The notes under the pieces: generated by a model | The model's input: only the letters and a program-made list of their open reading frames with translations | Databases searched by the model: none | Told to the model about the DNA's origin: nothing | Shown here: in pieces, positions 26,471 to 33,789 of the stretch | Numbering within the stretch: position 1 is the first letter of the stretch | Layout: every line of letters starts with the position of its first letter | Program-made: the position numbers and the translations under genes | Assembly: GCF_014205225.1 (NCBI RefSeq) | Contig: NZ_JACHNB010000001.1 | Coordinates: forward strand, 7,669,501 to 7,733,500 | Source: Actinoplanes octamycinicus | GTDB taxonomy: Bacteria > Actinomycetota > Actinomycetes > Mycobacteriales > Micromonosporaceae | Reading direction: 5' to 3' | DNA length: 64,000 nt

Positions 26471-27607
26471 ATGCCCCCACGTCGCCCCGTCCCCCTCCTG
26501 CTGCCCGTGCTGGCGCTGGCGCTGGCCCTGGTCGCCGTGCCGGCCTCGGCCGCGAGCCCGCTGACCGTCGCGCAGGCGATCACCACCCAGAGCGGCACCG
26601 GCACGGTCCTCGGGTACATCGTCGGCGAGCCGACCGGCACCAGCACGGTCCGGTTCAGCGGCTTCACCGGGGACACCGCCCTGGCCCTCGCCGACAGCCG
26701 GACCGAGACCAGCCCGGCCAGGATGCTCTACGTCCAGGTGAGCAGCGCCTACCGGTCGTCGTTCGGGCTGCTGAGCAATCCGTCGCTGATCGGCCGGCAG
26801 CTGACCGTGACCGGGACGCTGACCGCGTACTTCACGCATCCGGGCCTGAAATCGCCGTCCGCGATGACCCTGGGCACGACCTCGACGCCCACCCCGACGC
26901 CGACCGCCTCCAGCGGCACCGACGCCTACTACGCCGCCGCGAGCGGCAAGTCCGGGGCCGCGCTGAAGTCCGCGCTGCACACGATCATCTCGACCGGCGC
27001 GACGAAGCTGTCCTACGAGGCGGTCTGGGACGCGCTCAAGGTCACCGACCAGGACCCGGCCAACTCGGCGAACGTCATCCTGCTCTACTCCGGGATCAGC
27101 CGGTCCAAGTCGCTCAACGGCGGCGACCCCGGCGACTGGAACCGCGAGCACGTCTGGGCCAAGTCGCACGGTGACTTCGGCACCAGCGCCGGGCCCGGCA
27201 CCGACCTGCACCATCTGCGCCCGGAGGACGTCACGATCAACGCGCTGCGCAACAACAAGGATTTCGACTCCGGTGGCAGCGCGGTCTCCGGCGCGAGCGG
27301 CAACTACACCGACGCGGACTCGTGGGAGCCGCGCACCGCGGTGAAGGGTGACGTGGCCCGGATGATCTTCTACATGGCGGTCCGCTACGAGGGCGACGAC
27401 GCGTGGCCGGATCTGGAGGTCAACGACGCGGTCACCAACGGCTCCCGCCCGTACCTGGGCCGGCTGTCCAAGCTGCTCGCGTGGAACGCGCAGGATCCGC
27501 CGGACGCCTTCGAGAAGAATCGCAACCAGGTGGTCTACGCCTCCTACCAGCACAACCGCAATCCCTTCATCGACCACCCGGAATGGGTGAGCTCGATCTT
27601 CGGCTGA
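26471..27607 (+). CDS. secreted endonuclease I family nuclease
   Basis: A 378-residue protein with a Sec signal peptide (RRPVPLLLPVLALALALVAVPASAAS, cleavage near residue 28). A small beta/OB-like domain (about 30-135, ending in a PTPTPTPTAS linker) leads to the endonuclease I domain. The beta-beta-alpha-metal motif is DWNREHVWAKSHG (about 222-234), followed by TDLHHLRPEDVTINALRNNKDF. These His and Asn residues are the expected catalytic and Mg ligands. It is an extracellular non-specific nuclease, probably for nutrient scavenging. The ATG at 26471 has a plausible CGGTGAACGGAGC upstream region. Confidence 0.92.
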   Translation: MPPRRPVPLLLPVLALALALVAVPASAASPLTVAQAITTQSGTGTVLGYIVGEPTGTSTVRFSGFTGDTALALADSRTETSPARMLYVQVSSAYRSSFGLLSNPSLIGRQLTVTGTLTAYFTHPGLKSPSAMTLGTTSTPTPTPTASSGTDAYYAAASGKSGAALKSALHTIISTGATKLSYEAVWDALKVTDQDPANSANVILLYSGISRSKSLNGGDPGDWNREHVWAKSHGDFGTSAGPGTDLHHLRPEDVTINALRNNKDFDSGGSAVSGASGNYTDADSWEPRTAVKGDVARMIFYMAVRYEGDDAWPDLEVNDAVTNGSRPYLGRLSKLLAWNAQDPPDAFEKNRNQVVYASYQHNRNPFIDHPEWVSSIFG

Positions 27608-27618
27608 CAGATCACCGA

Positions 27619-27676
27619 CCCGATTTCCGGTACGGCGTAAGCGCTCACACACGGGGGCTTCCGGCGTACCGGAAAT
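27619..27676. repeat. inverted pair of the CCCGATTTCCGGTACG motif downstream of the nuclease gene
   Basis: CCCGATTTCCGGTACG (27619-27634) and the reverse CGTACCGGAAAT (27665-27676, extending as CGTACCGGAAATGGGGG to 27681) form a 12-base perfect inverted repeat with 30 bases between arms, starting 12 bases after the nuclease stop. Related single copies occur at 47779-47794 and 60558-60574. It could be a terminator-like hairpin or a dispersed intergenic repeat. Confidence 0.6.
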
Positions 27677-27861
27677 GGGGGTTGATCGGAGTGGGGTGAT
27701 TGCTGATAGGGTCACGTCCGTGAACACCGGACCGGCCTTGAGCCACGCACGGATTGGCGACCCGGTGGATCGCTGACCGCCGCTCGATCGGCACGCGGAC
27801 CGCCGCGACGACAGGACTCACACCCTGTCGATGTCGATTCCGAAATGCGAGGTCAGCTCCA

Positions 27862-28236
27862 TTGCCAGCCACCTTCAACCACACCATCATCGCGTCCAAG
27901 GACCGTGTCGAGTCGGCGCGCTTCTACAGTGAGCTGCTGGAGGCGCCCGCGGCTCCGTCGTGGGGATTCTTCACCAACATCCAGCTGGACGGCGGGGTGT
28001 TGTTGCAGTTCGCCGAGCCGCCGGTGGACATTCAGATGCAGCATTACGCTTTTCTGCTCGACGACGATCTGTTCGACCGGGCATTGGCCCGGCTGCGGGA
28101 CGCCGAGATCGAGCATTGGGCCGATCCGCAGATGCGCCGGCCCGGTGAGATCAACAATGAGCACGGCGGCCGCGGCGTCTATTTCAAGGATCCCGCCGGG
28201 CACGCCGTCGAACTGATCACTCGCCCTTACCTCTGA
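27862..28236 (+). CDS. VOC (glyoxalase/bleomycin-resistance fold) protein
   Basis: About 124 residues with the beta-alpha-beta-beta-beta fold: TFNHTIIASKDRVESARFYSELL, HYAFLLDDDLFDRALARL and GRGVYFKDPAGHAVELITRPY. His and Glu at the usual metal positions are present (NHT, HYAF, VEL). The only plausible start is TTG 27862, with GAGG 8-10 bases before it. Codons upstream in frame do not look coding. Substrate is unknown. It converges on the MarR gene with a 20-base overlap. Confidence 0.82.
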   Translation: MPATFNHTIIASKDRVESARFYSELLEAPAAPSWGFFTNIQLDGGVLLQFAEPPVDIQMQHYAFLLDDDLFDRALARLRDAEIEHWADPQMRRPGEINNEHGGRGVYFKDPAGHAVELITRPYL

Positions 28237-28675
28237 CGGATCGCCGCCGGGCGTCCACATTGGCGGTCATCGCTGCCAGGACGCCCGGCAACTCCGCGAC
28301 GGTGGCGGCGGGCAGGCCGCGCACGGTCTCCTCGGCGAGCGCCGACCACAACTGTTTCACCTGATCCGCGAGGGCCCGCCCGGCCGCGGTCAGCTCCACG
28401 ACGCTGGCGCGTTTGTCACCCCGGGCCTGGGTACGCTGAACGTGCCCGGACGCCTCCAGTTTGCGCACCATGAGGGTGACGCTCGGCGGCTCGCAGCCGA
28501 GCGCCTCGCTGAGCTGCGCCTGGATCCGCGGTCCGGTCCGGTCCAGTTCGAGCAGCAGCGCCTCCTGGCCGGGATGCAGCCCGAGCGGCGCGAGCAGCGT
28601 CGCCGCCCGGGCCCGATGCCGCAGGCTGAGCAGCCGAATCGCCTGGTTGAGCGCGTCCGCCTGAGCGAAGTCCAT
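28217..28675 (-). CDS. MarR family transcriptional regulator
   Basis: A 152-residue winged-helix regulator: AIRLLSLRHRARAATLLAPLGLHPGQEALLLELD, recognition region EALGCEPPSVTLMVRKLEASGHVQRTQARGDKRASVVELTAAGRAL and a long C-terminal dimer helix. The DxRxxxVxLT wing is present. The ATG at 28675 is chosen; the longer frame is antisense to the MFS gene. It is divergent from an MFS drug exporter, with two palindromes in the 76-base gap. This is the standard arrangement for a repressor of its neighbour, relieved by a small aromatic ligand. Confidence 0.93.
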   Translation of the reverse strand: MDFAQADALNQAIRLLSLRHRARAATLLAPLGLHPGQEALLLELDRTGPRIQAQLSEALGCEPPSVTLMVRKLEASGHVQRTQARGDKRASVVELTAAGRALADQVKQLWSALAEETVRGLPAATVAELPGVLAAMTANVDARRRSVRGKGE

Positions 28676-28700
28676 CGACCACTCCTTGACAGCCGAGAAG

Positions 28701-28728
28701 GTTATCTGGATAACGTTATGCGCGTAAC
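28701..28728. promoter_or_regulatory. two abutting 14-base palindromes, probable MarR operator
   Basis: GTTATCTGGATAAC (28701-28714) is a perfect inverted repeat apart from its central TG. GTTATGCGCGTAAC (28715-28728) immediately follows and is palindromic except at one symmetric base pair. Both lie in the AT-rich gap between the divergent MarR and MFS genes. Two adjacent palindromes on the same face or overlapping both promoters would give co-repression. Confidence 0.7.
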
Positions 28729-28751
28729 TAAATCTATCACCGGAGGACGAC

Positions 28752-30047
28752 ATGGTCCTACTGCTGGCCTGCGTCTGCCAGTTCATGGTCATCCTGGACG
28801 CGGCCATCGTGAACGTGGCGCTGCCGTCGATCCAGCACGATCTCGGCTTCACCGCGACCGGCCTGGCCTGGGTGGTCAACGGATACTCGCTGACCTTCGC
28901 CGGGTTCATGCTGCTCGGCGGGCGGGCCGCCGACCTGTTCGGGCACCGGCGGATGCTGGTCGCCGGGCTCGGCGTGTTCACCGCGGCCAGCCTCGCCGCC
29001 GGGCTGGCCACCAGCGCCGGTCTGCTGGTCGCCGGCCGCGCCGCGCAGGGCGTCGGCGCCGCGATGCTGGCCCCGGCCACCCTCGCCGTGCTCAACACGC
29101 ACTTCGTCACGCCGGCCACCCGTACCCGGGCGTTCGCCGCCTGGTCCGCGGCCGGCGGCGTGGGCGGGATGGCCGGAGCCCTCGCGGGCGGCGCGCTGAC
29201 CACCCTGCTGTCCTGGCGCTGGGTCTTCCTGATCAACGTGCCGATCGGCGCCGTCCTGATCGCCGCCGCCCTGCTCGCCCTGCCCGCCCGCCGGGTCCGG
29301 GAGCGCCCGTCGCTGGACCTGCTCGGGGCTCTGACCGGGACCGCCGGCCTGGCCATGCTGATCTACGGGGTGATGCACGGCGCCGGGCTCCCGATGCTCG
29401 CCGGAGCCGCGCTGCTCGGACTGTTCCTGCTGGTGGAGGCCCGGTTCGCGGCCCGGCCGATGGTCCCGCTCGGATTGTTCCGGATCCGCGGGGTGGCGGT
29501 CGGCAACGTCATGCTGCTGCTGTTCGGCGGGATCGCGGTGGCGATGTGGTACTTCACCTCGCTGCTGCTGCAGAACGAACTCGGCTTCACCGCCCTGCGC
29601 GCCGGCCTCGGCCAGACCCCGGCGGCGGTGACCTTCGTGCTGGTCGCCCGCTGGGCCGGCGCGCTGCCGCCGCGGATCGCGGTGCCCGCCGGGTGCGGCT
29701 GCCTCGTGGCCGGCTTCGGCTGGCTCGCGGCAGCCGACGGCGGCTACCTGACCGCGGTCCTCGGCCCGACCCTGATCGTCGCGGCCGGGATCGCCCTGAC
29801 CTTCCCGGCGATGATGGCCGCCGCGACGTCCGGCGTCCCGGAGGGCGACGCGGGCACGGCCGGCGGTCTCGCCACCACGTCCAACCAGGTGGGCAGCGCG
29901 GTCGCGCTGGCGGTGATGGCCACGGCCGCCACCTACGACCACGTCTTCACCCTCGCGGCCCTGATCGGCCTGGCCATCGCGGTGACCGGCCTGCTGCTCC
30001 CCCGCTCCGCCCACACCCCGGCGATGACATCAGGCACCGCCCGATGA
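28752..30047 (+). CDS. MFS drug transporter (DHA2/EmrB-QacA type)
   Basis: A 431-residue membrane protein with about 14 hydrophobic segments, starting right at the first helix (VLLLACVCQFMVILDAAIVNVALPSI). Motif D1 is LDAAIVNVALP, motif A is GGRAADLFGHRRMLV and motif C is GGVGGMAGALAGGALT. These define DHA2 proton-coupled multidrug exporters. Its divergent MarR regulator and intervening palindromes suggest drug-inducible expression. Its stop codon lies inside the first unit of the tandem-repeat array at 30038. Confidence 0.93.
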   Translation: MVLLLACVCQFMVILDAAIVNVALPSIQHDLGFTATGLAWVVNGYSLTFAGFMLLGGRAADLFGHRRMLVAGLGVFTAASLAAGLATSAGLLVAGRAAQGVGAAMLAPATLAVLNTHFVTPATRTRAFAAWSAAGGVGGMAGALAGGALTTLLSWRWVFLINVPIGAVLIAAALLALPARRVRERPSLDLLGALTGTAGLAMLIYGVMHGAGLPMLAGAALLGLFLLVEARFAARPMVPLGLFRIRGVAVGNVMLLLFGGIAVAMWYFTSLLLQNELGFTALRAGLGQTPAAVTFVLVARWAGALPPRIAVPAGCGCLVAGFGWLAAADGGYLTAVLGPTLIVAAGIALTFPAMMAAATSGVPEGDAGTAGGLATTSNQVGSAVALAVMATAATYDHVFTLAALIGLAIAVTGLLLPRSAHTPAMTSGTAR

Positions 30048-30290
30048 CGCCGCCGGGGTCAGCAGGACTCGCTGACCCGGGCACCCGATGCGGCCGCCCG
30101 ATGACGCGGCCGGGGTCAGGAGCGCTCGCTGACCCGGGCACCCCATGCGGGCCGCCCGATGGCGGCGCCAGCCCAGGAACGCCCGTCGTCCGGGCCCAGC
30201 CGATGACGCCGCCAGCCCAGGAACGCTCGCCGCCCGGGCCCGCCCGATGACGCCGCCGGGGTCAGGAACGCTCGGTGACCCGGGCGCTCA
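30038..30290. repeat. degenerate tandem array of hairpin-forming units at a convergent gene junction
   Basis: Five units begin with the same CGCCCGATGACG-type start at 30038, 30095, 30153, 30197 and 30241, with spacings of 57, 58, 44 and 44 bases. Units 1, 2 and 5 contain GGGTCAG...CTGACCC or GGGTCA...TGACCC arms, able to form hairpins with 9-11-base loops. Units 3 and 4 share a CCAGCCCAGGAACGC variant. The MFS stop lies in unit 1, and unit 5 includes the 3' end of the convergent gene. It looks like successive duplication of a bidirectional terminator. Confidence 0.75.
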
Positions 30291-30765
30291 TCGCGGGCTC
30301 CAGCTCGGCCGCATGGTTGTCGTCGAAGACGGCGTCCTGCAGGCGCTCCGGGAAGATCCGCCGGATGTCCGGGCCGTAGCGGGAACCGTCGCCGGGACCC
30401 TCGCTGGTCGGCGGATCGGTCAGGTGCACGGCCACCGGGATCAGACTCGACGACGAGACGGCGCCGCCGGTCCCGCACATCGCCCACACATAGACCGTCC
30501 GCGCCTGATCCGCCGAGGTCAGTGTGGGCGGATCGGCGCCGATGACCCGCACCCCGCAGGCCCGCCACTCACCCGCCTGCCCCAGGCCCGGCGTGCTGCC
30601 ACGCTCGATCACGTCCCGGGCGACGAGCGCCAGCTCGGCGCGCACCGCCTCGGGCAGCTCATCCTCGCCACCGGAATCGCGGGCCACCAGGTAGATCCCC
30701 GCGCCGGCGGCCACCCCGACGGCCACCGCCGCCACCACCCACCCGCTCCGGATCCTGCCTGCCAC
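30262..30765 (-). CDS. hypothetical membrane-anchored protein
   Basis: A 167-residue protein. A short basic N-terminus and one hydrophobic segment (about 7-27, VVAAVAVGVAAGAGIYLVA) act as a signal anchor, with no lipobox Cys. The remainder is extracytoplasmic, with two Cys (WRACGVRV, WAMCGTGG) that could form a disulfide, and a hydrophobic strand region IPVAVHLTDPP. The start is GTG 30765; the longer frame is shadow. No family recognised. The last codons lie within the repeat array, implying the array grew from this 3' end. Confidence 0.6.
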   Translation of the reverse strand: MAGRIRSGWVVAAVAVGVAAGAGIYLVARDSGGEDELPEAVRAELALVARDVIERGSTPGLGQAGEWRACGVRVIGADPPTLTSADQARTVYVWAMCGTGGAVSSSSLIPVAVHLTDPPTSEGPGDGSRYGPDIRRIFPERLQDAVFDDNHAAELEPAMSARVTERS

Positions 30766-30815
30766 GGCCAGCAGGGTAGCCCGCCCCCTCCACCCGCAGC
30801 CCGAGCCTGTCGACC

Positions 30816-31631
30816 TCAGCGGGTGAAGACCGCTCGCCAGCGGACCACCAGTCGTGAGTCGGGGGCCGGCACCTCCTCCACGGCGAGCTGGCGCAGGCCC
30901 GGAGCGGCGAAGGCGTCGATCTCGGCGCGGGTCAGGGGCCACGGTGGGCCTTCGCCGGGAGCGTCGGTGGCGGCCGCGGCGAGGACGAGCAGCGTTCCGC
31001 CGGGGGCGACGAACTCGCCGACCACGGCGATCGCCCGGGCCCGGATCTCGGTGGGCAGGGCCTGGACGTTGTTGCTCTCCAGCACCAGGTCGAACGTCCG
31101 GTGCCAGTCCGCGGGCGGGTCCAGCAGGTCGGCGACCCGGTAGTCGACCGGCGAGCCGGGGTGCCGCTCGCGGGCCAGGGCGATCGCCGTCGGCGAGATG
31201 TCGAAAGCGGTCACCGCATAGCCCAGGGCGGCGAGGTGCTCGGCGTCGCGCCCCGGGCCGCAGCCGACCACCAGCGCACGCCGCCCCTCCCCCGGCGGCA
31301 GCGGGAACTCCCGCAGGTTGACGCTGGCGGCCGCGACGTCCCACGGCACCGTGGCCCGGCCGTCCTGCGCCTCCGCGTAGAGCCGCTCGAACCAGCCGGT
31401 CGCATCCCCGGCCGCCAGCGACGAGGCCGCGAACTTCCGCGTGTCGGTGGCACCGTCCGGCCGCGCACCACCAGCGGCCTCCTCAGGCGCGGCACGACCG
31501 GCCGGGCCGGGCGCGGAGCCGGACGACTGAGAACCAGAACCGGAGCCGGACCACTGAGAACCGGATGCGGAGTCGGACGACTGAGAGCCGGACGCGGAGG
31601 CAGGCGGCTGAGCACCGGACGCGGAGGTCAT
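30816..31631 (-). CDS. SAM-dependent methyltransferase with serine-rich repeat leader
   Basis: A 271-residue protein. Residues 12-42 are a low-complexity tail of nine-residue units of the S-x-S-G-S-Q-x-S-x type. The catalytic part begins near 65 (FAASSLAAGDATGWFERLYAEAQ). SAM-binding motif I is RALVVGCGPGRDAEHLAALG, with AFDISPTAIALARERHP and DLVLESNNVQALP after it, as in thiopurine S-methyltransferase-like class I enzymes. The ATG at 31631 overlaps the peptide deformylase stop by 4 bases, which supports translation of the repeat leader. Substrate unknown. Confidence 0.85.
   Translation of the reverse strand: MTSASGAQPPASASGSQSSDSASGSQWSGSGSGSQSSGSAPGPAGRAAPEEAAGGARPDGATDTRKFAASSLAAGDATGWFERLYAEAQDGRATVPWDVAAASVNLREFPLPPGEGRRALVVGCGPGRDAEHLAALGYAVTAFDISPTAIALARERHPGSPVDYRVADLLDPPADWHRTFDLVLESNNVQALPTEIRARAIAVVGEFVAPGGTLLVLAAAATDAPGEGPPWPLTRAEIDAFAAPGLRQLAVEEVPAPDSRLVVRWRAVFTR
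31506..31598 (-). repeat. 27-base in-frame tandem repeat in methyltransferase 5' end
   Basis: About three and a half 27-base units encode the nine-residue Ser/Gly/Gln repeat at residues 12-42 of the methyltransferase. Being a multiple of three, the array can expand or contract without frameshift, so it may vary between strains. Confidence 0.6.
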
Positions 31632-32116
31632 CGGGGGACGACCCGGCGGAGTTCGCGGAGGGCCTGGCGGCGGACGTCGCCAGTGAGGGTGTCGATGTAG
31701 AGGCGGCCGTCGAGGTGGTCGGTCTCGTGCTGGAGGGCGCGGGCCAGGAACCCGGTGCCGTGGATCACCAGGGGCTCGCCGTGCTGGTCGAAGCCGCGGG
31801 CGGTGACCGACTGGGCGCGCTTCGTCGCATAGCCGAGGCCGGGCAGCGACAGGCAGCCCTCGTCGTCCTCCTGCTCGCCGTCGAAATCGGACAACACCGG
31901 GTTCACCAGGTGGCCGACCTGGCCCGCCACGTGGTACGAGAAGACCCGCAGGCTGACGCCGATCTGCGGACCGGCCACCCCGGCGCGGCCCGGCTCGCGG
32001 ACGGTGTCCTCCAGGTCCCGGACGATCTCCCGCAGGCTGGCGTCGAAGTCGGTGACCGGGTCGGCGGGTGTGCGCAGGACCGGGTCACCATAGAGCCGAA
32101 TCGGCCGAACTGTCAT
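31628..32116 (-). CDS. def: peptide deformylase
   Basis: A 162-residue metalloenzyme removing the N-terminal formyl group from nascent proteins. All three motifs are present: GVAGPQIG (46-53), EGCLSLP (86-92, metal-ligand Cys) and HETDH (130-134, two His ligands and catalytic Glu). The length is that of an ordinary bacterial enzyme. It is translationally coupled to the methyltransferase gene downstream rather than to fmt, so this may be an accessory copy (inference; the rest of the genome is not seen). Confidence 0.95.
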   Translation of the reverse strand: MTVRPIRLYGDPVLRTPADPVTDFDASLREIVRDLEDTVREPGRAGVAGPQIGVSLRVFSYHVAGQVGHLVNPVLSDFDGEQEDDEGCLSLPGLGYATKRAQSVTARGFDQHGEPLVIHGTGFLARALQHETDHLDGRLYIDTLTGDVRRQALRELRRVVPR

Positions 32117-32137
32117 GCCCCAGACCTTATCCGCTCG

Positions 32138-32890
32138 TTACGCCTGCCGGCTCAGCCACTCGTCGAAGGTGGTCGGCGCGAGCCGCGCGTCCGACCCGGG
32201 CAGCAGCACCTCGCCGGCCATCGACACGTCGAACAGCGACGACCAGGTGGGGACCAGTCTGACCACCCGGCCCCGGGCGGCGTGGGTCCGCCGGGCCATG
32301 TCCACCAGGTCCTGCGTCTCCGGCCCGGCGACGTCGCGGTGGCGCCCCTGCGGCTCGCCGGTGGCGATCTCGGCGAGCACGGCGGCCACGTCCTCGGGCG
32401 CGATCGGCTGCACGAGCAGGGGCGCGATGGTCGCCGCGCCGTCCCGCTCGGTCCAGCCCGCCACCATCTCGGCGAAGTCGTGGAACTGGGTCGCCGGGAC
32501 GATCGTCCACGGCACCGGGCCGTCGCTCACCAGCCGCTCCTGCTCCCGCTTGCCGGCGTAGTGCGCGTTGCCCTCGACCCGGTGCAGACCGGCGATCGAC
32601 AGCAGGACGTGGTGCCGCACCCCGGCGCGCCGGCCGGCGGCGAGCAGGTTGCCGGTGGCGGCGCCGAAATAGGCGACGGCCTCGTCGCGGTCGCCGGCCG
32701 GGCCGTTGGTGACGTCGACGACGGCCTCGACGCCGGCCAGGGCGGCGTCCAGGCCGGCGCCGGTGACCAGGTCCACCCCGAGCGACCGGCTGATCCGGAC
32801 GACCCGGTGCCCGGCGCGCTCCAGGGCGGCCACGGTGAGTGCTCCGATGTTGCCGGTCGCTCCGGCTACGGCGATGCGCATGCTGGTCAT
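32138..32890 (-). CDS. NAD(P)-binding atypical SDR (NmrA-like)
   Basis: A 250-residue protein. The Rossmann motif GATGNIG lies near 10-16, with arginines after the second strand (VVRISRSLG) suggesting NADPH. HHVLLSIAGLHRVEGNAHYAGKREQERLV holds a Tyr-x-x-x-Lys pair and PWTIVPATQFHDF follows, as in NmrA/SDR_a5-type sugar or quinone oxidoreductase-like proteins. The ATG at 32890 is selected because a GAGGGGAG element precedes it by 5 bases; ATG 32881 is the alternative. It is divergent from an Rrf2 regulator. Confidence 0.9.
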   Translation of the reverse strand: MTSMRIAVAGATGNIGALTVAALERAGHRVVRISRSLGVDLVTGAGLDAALAGVEAVVDVTNGPAGDRDEAVAYFGAATGNLLAAGRRAGVRHHVLLSIAGLHRVEGNAHYAGKREQERLVSDGPVPWTIVPATQFHDFAEMVAGWTERDGAATIAPLLVQPIAPEDVAAVLAEIATGEPQGRHRDVAGPETQDLVDMARRTHAARGRVVRLVPTWSSLFDVSMAGEVLLPGSDARLAPTTFDEWLSRQA

Positions 32891-32917
32891 GACGCTCCCC
32901 TCTCTCCACCGGCACCG

Positions 32918-32944
32918 TATCTCGGACAATGCAGGTCCGCAATA
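32918..32944. promoter_or_regulatory. imperfect palindrome, probable Rrf2 operator
   Basis: TATCTCGGAC and GTCCGCAATA are inverted arms (8 of 10 matching) separated by seven bases, centred between the divergent SDR and Rrf2 genes. Rrf2 dimers bind such dyads and commonly repress both neighbours. Inferred from position and symmetry. Confidence 0.5.
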
Positions 32945-32963
32945 TCTGCGATAGGATTCGGTC

Positions 32964-33437
32964 ATGAAACTGCCGGTCAGCACCGAGTGGCTGTTGCACT
33001 GCGCCGCGTCGCTGGCGCAGCTGGAGGCGGGCGCCACCGCGTCGGCCACCCAGCTCGCACGGTATTTCGACGTGCCCGCGGCCTACCTCGCCAAGCAGCT
33101 CCAGTCGCTGGTCAGAGCCGGGGTGCTGACCGCGACCACCGGGCCGCGCGGCGGGTTCCGGCTGGCCCGCGACGCCGCACGGATCACCCTGCTGGACATC
33201 GTCGAGGCGGTCGACGGCGCCGCGCAGCCCTATGAGTGCCGGGAGATCCGCCAGCAGGGCCGCGGCGCGTTGAGCCCGGAGGAGTGCCGCAGCCCGTGCA
33301 TCCTGGCCCGCAAGATGGCCGAGGCCCACGACGCCTGGCGGCAGAGCCTCGCCGCGACGACGCTGGCGGACATCGTCGCCGCGATCCCCGCGTCCGCCCC
33401 GGCCCGCACCCGCGCGCGCCTGACCGGGACACCCTGA
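32964..33437 (+). CDS. Rrf2 family transcriptional regulator
   Basis: A 157-residue winged-helix protein: KLPVSTEWLLHCAASLAQLEAGATASATQLARYFDVPAAYLAKQLQSLVRAGVLTATTGPRGGFRLARDAARITLLDIVEAVDG is the canonical Rrf2 N-terminal half, including the RGGF wing. Three Cys follow in CREIRQQGRG..EECRSPC, spaced like a degenerate redox or Fe-S sensor, plus one Cys at position 13. It may sense oxidants or NO-like stress. It probably controls itself and the divergent NADPH-binding SDR. Confidence 0.93.
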   Translation: MKLPVSTEWLLHCAASLAQLEAGATASATQLARYFDVPAAYLAKQLQSLVRAGVLTATTGPRGGFRLARDAARITLLDIVEAVDGAAQPYECREIRQQGRGALSPEECRSPCILARKMAEAHDAWRQSLAATTLADIVAAIPASAPARTRARLTGTP

Positions 33438-33465
33438 CACCGGCCGGACCGCCGCGGGGAACCGG

Positions 33466-33789
33466 TCAGCTCTCCGGGGTGACCACCCGGGACAGCGCCA
33501 CCCCAGCGACGATCAGCGCGAGCGCCGCGACCCGTCCCGGCGTCAGCGGATCCTTGTGGAGCACCACGCCCAGGGTGATCGCGCCGACGGCGCCGATCCC
33601 GGTGAAGACGGCGTAGGCGGTCCCGACCGGCAGCCCCTTCATCGCCAGCGACAGCAGGTAGACGGCGACGGCGGCGAGCACGAAGCAGACCAGCGTCGGC
33701 AGCAGGCGGGTGAAGCCGGCCGTCGGCTTGATGCTCTGCGACCAGGCCACCTCGACCAGGCCGGCGGCGATCAGCAGCAGCCAGCTCAC
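33466..33789 (-). CDS. SMR family transporter (SugE/Gdx-like)
   Basis: A 107-residue four-helix small multidrug resistance protein. The membrane-embedded Glu lies in LIAAGLVEVAWSQSIKPTAGFTR (Glu13). The W-x-x-x-x-K-P/x-x-G-F-T-R text and GLPVGTAYAVFTGIGAVG follow the Gdx/SugE guanidinium exporter subtype rather than EmrE. It overlaps the azoreductase gene by 4 bases and is controlled with it. A single SMR gene implies a homodimer of dual topology. Confidence 0.9.
   Translation of the reverse strand: MSWLLLIAAGLVEVAWSQSIKPTAGFTRLLPTLVCFVLAAVAVYLLSLAMKGLPVGTAYAVFTGIGAVGAITLGVVLHKDPLTPGRVAALALIVAGVALSRVVTPES

Noticed and set aside
27754..27861. 36-residue N-terminal extension of the VOC protein
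   Set aside because: Arg/Cys-rich and unlike the fold; the beta-strand start TFNHTI fits a TTG start at 27862 with a GAGG element.
30038..30290. The 44-58-base repeats as a CRISPR array or IS ends
   Set aside because: No unique spacers, no cas genes, no target-site duplications or transposase; units are degenerate and contiguous.
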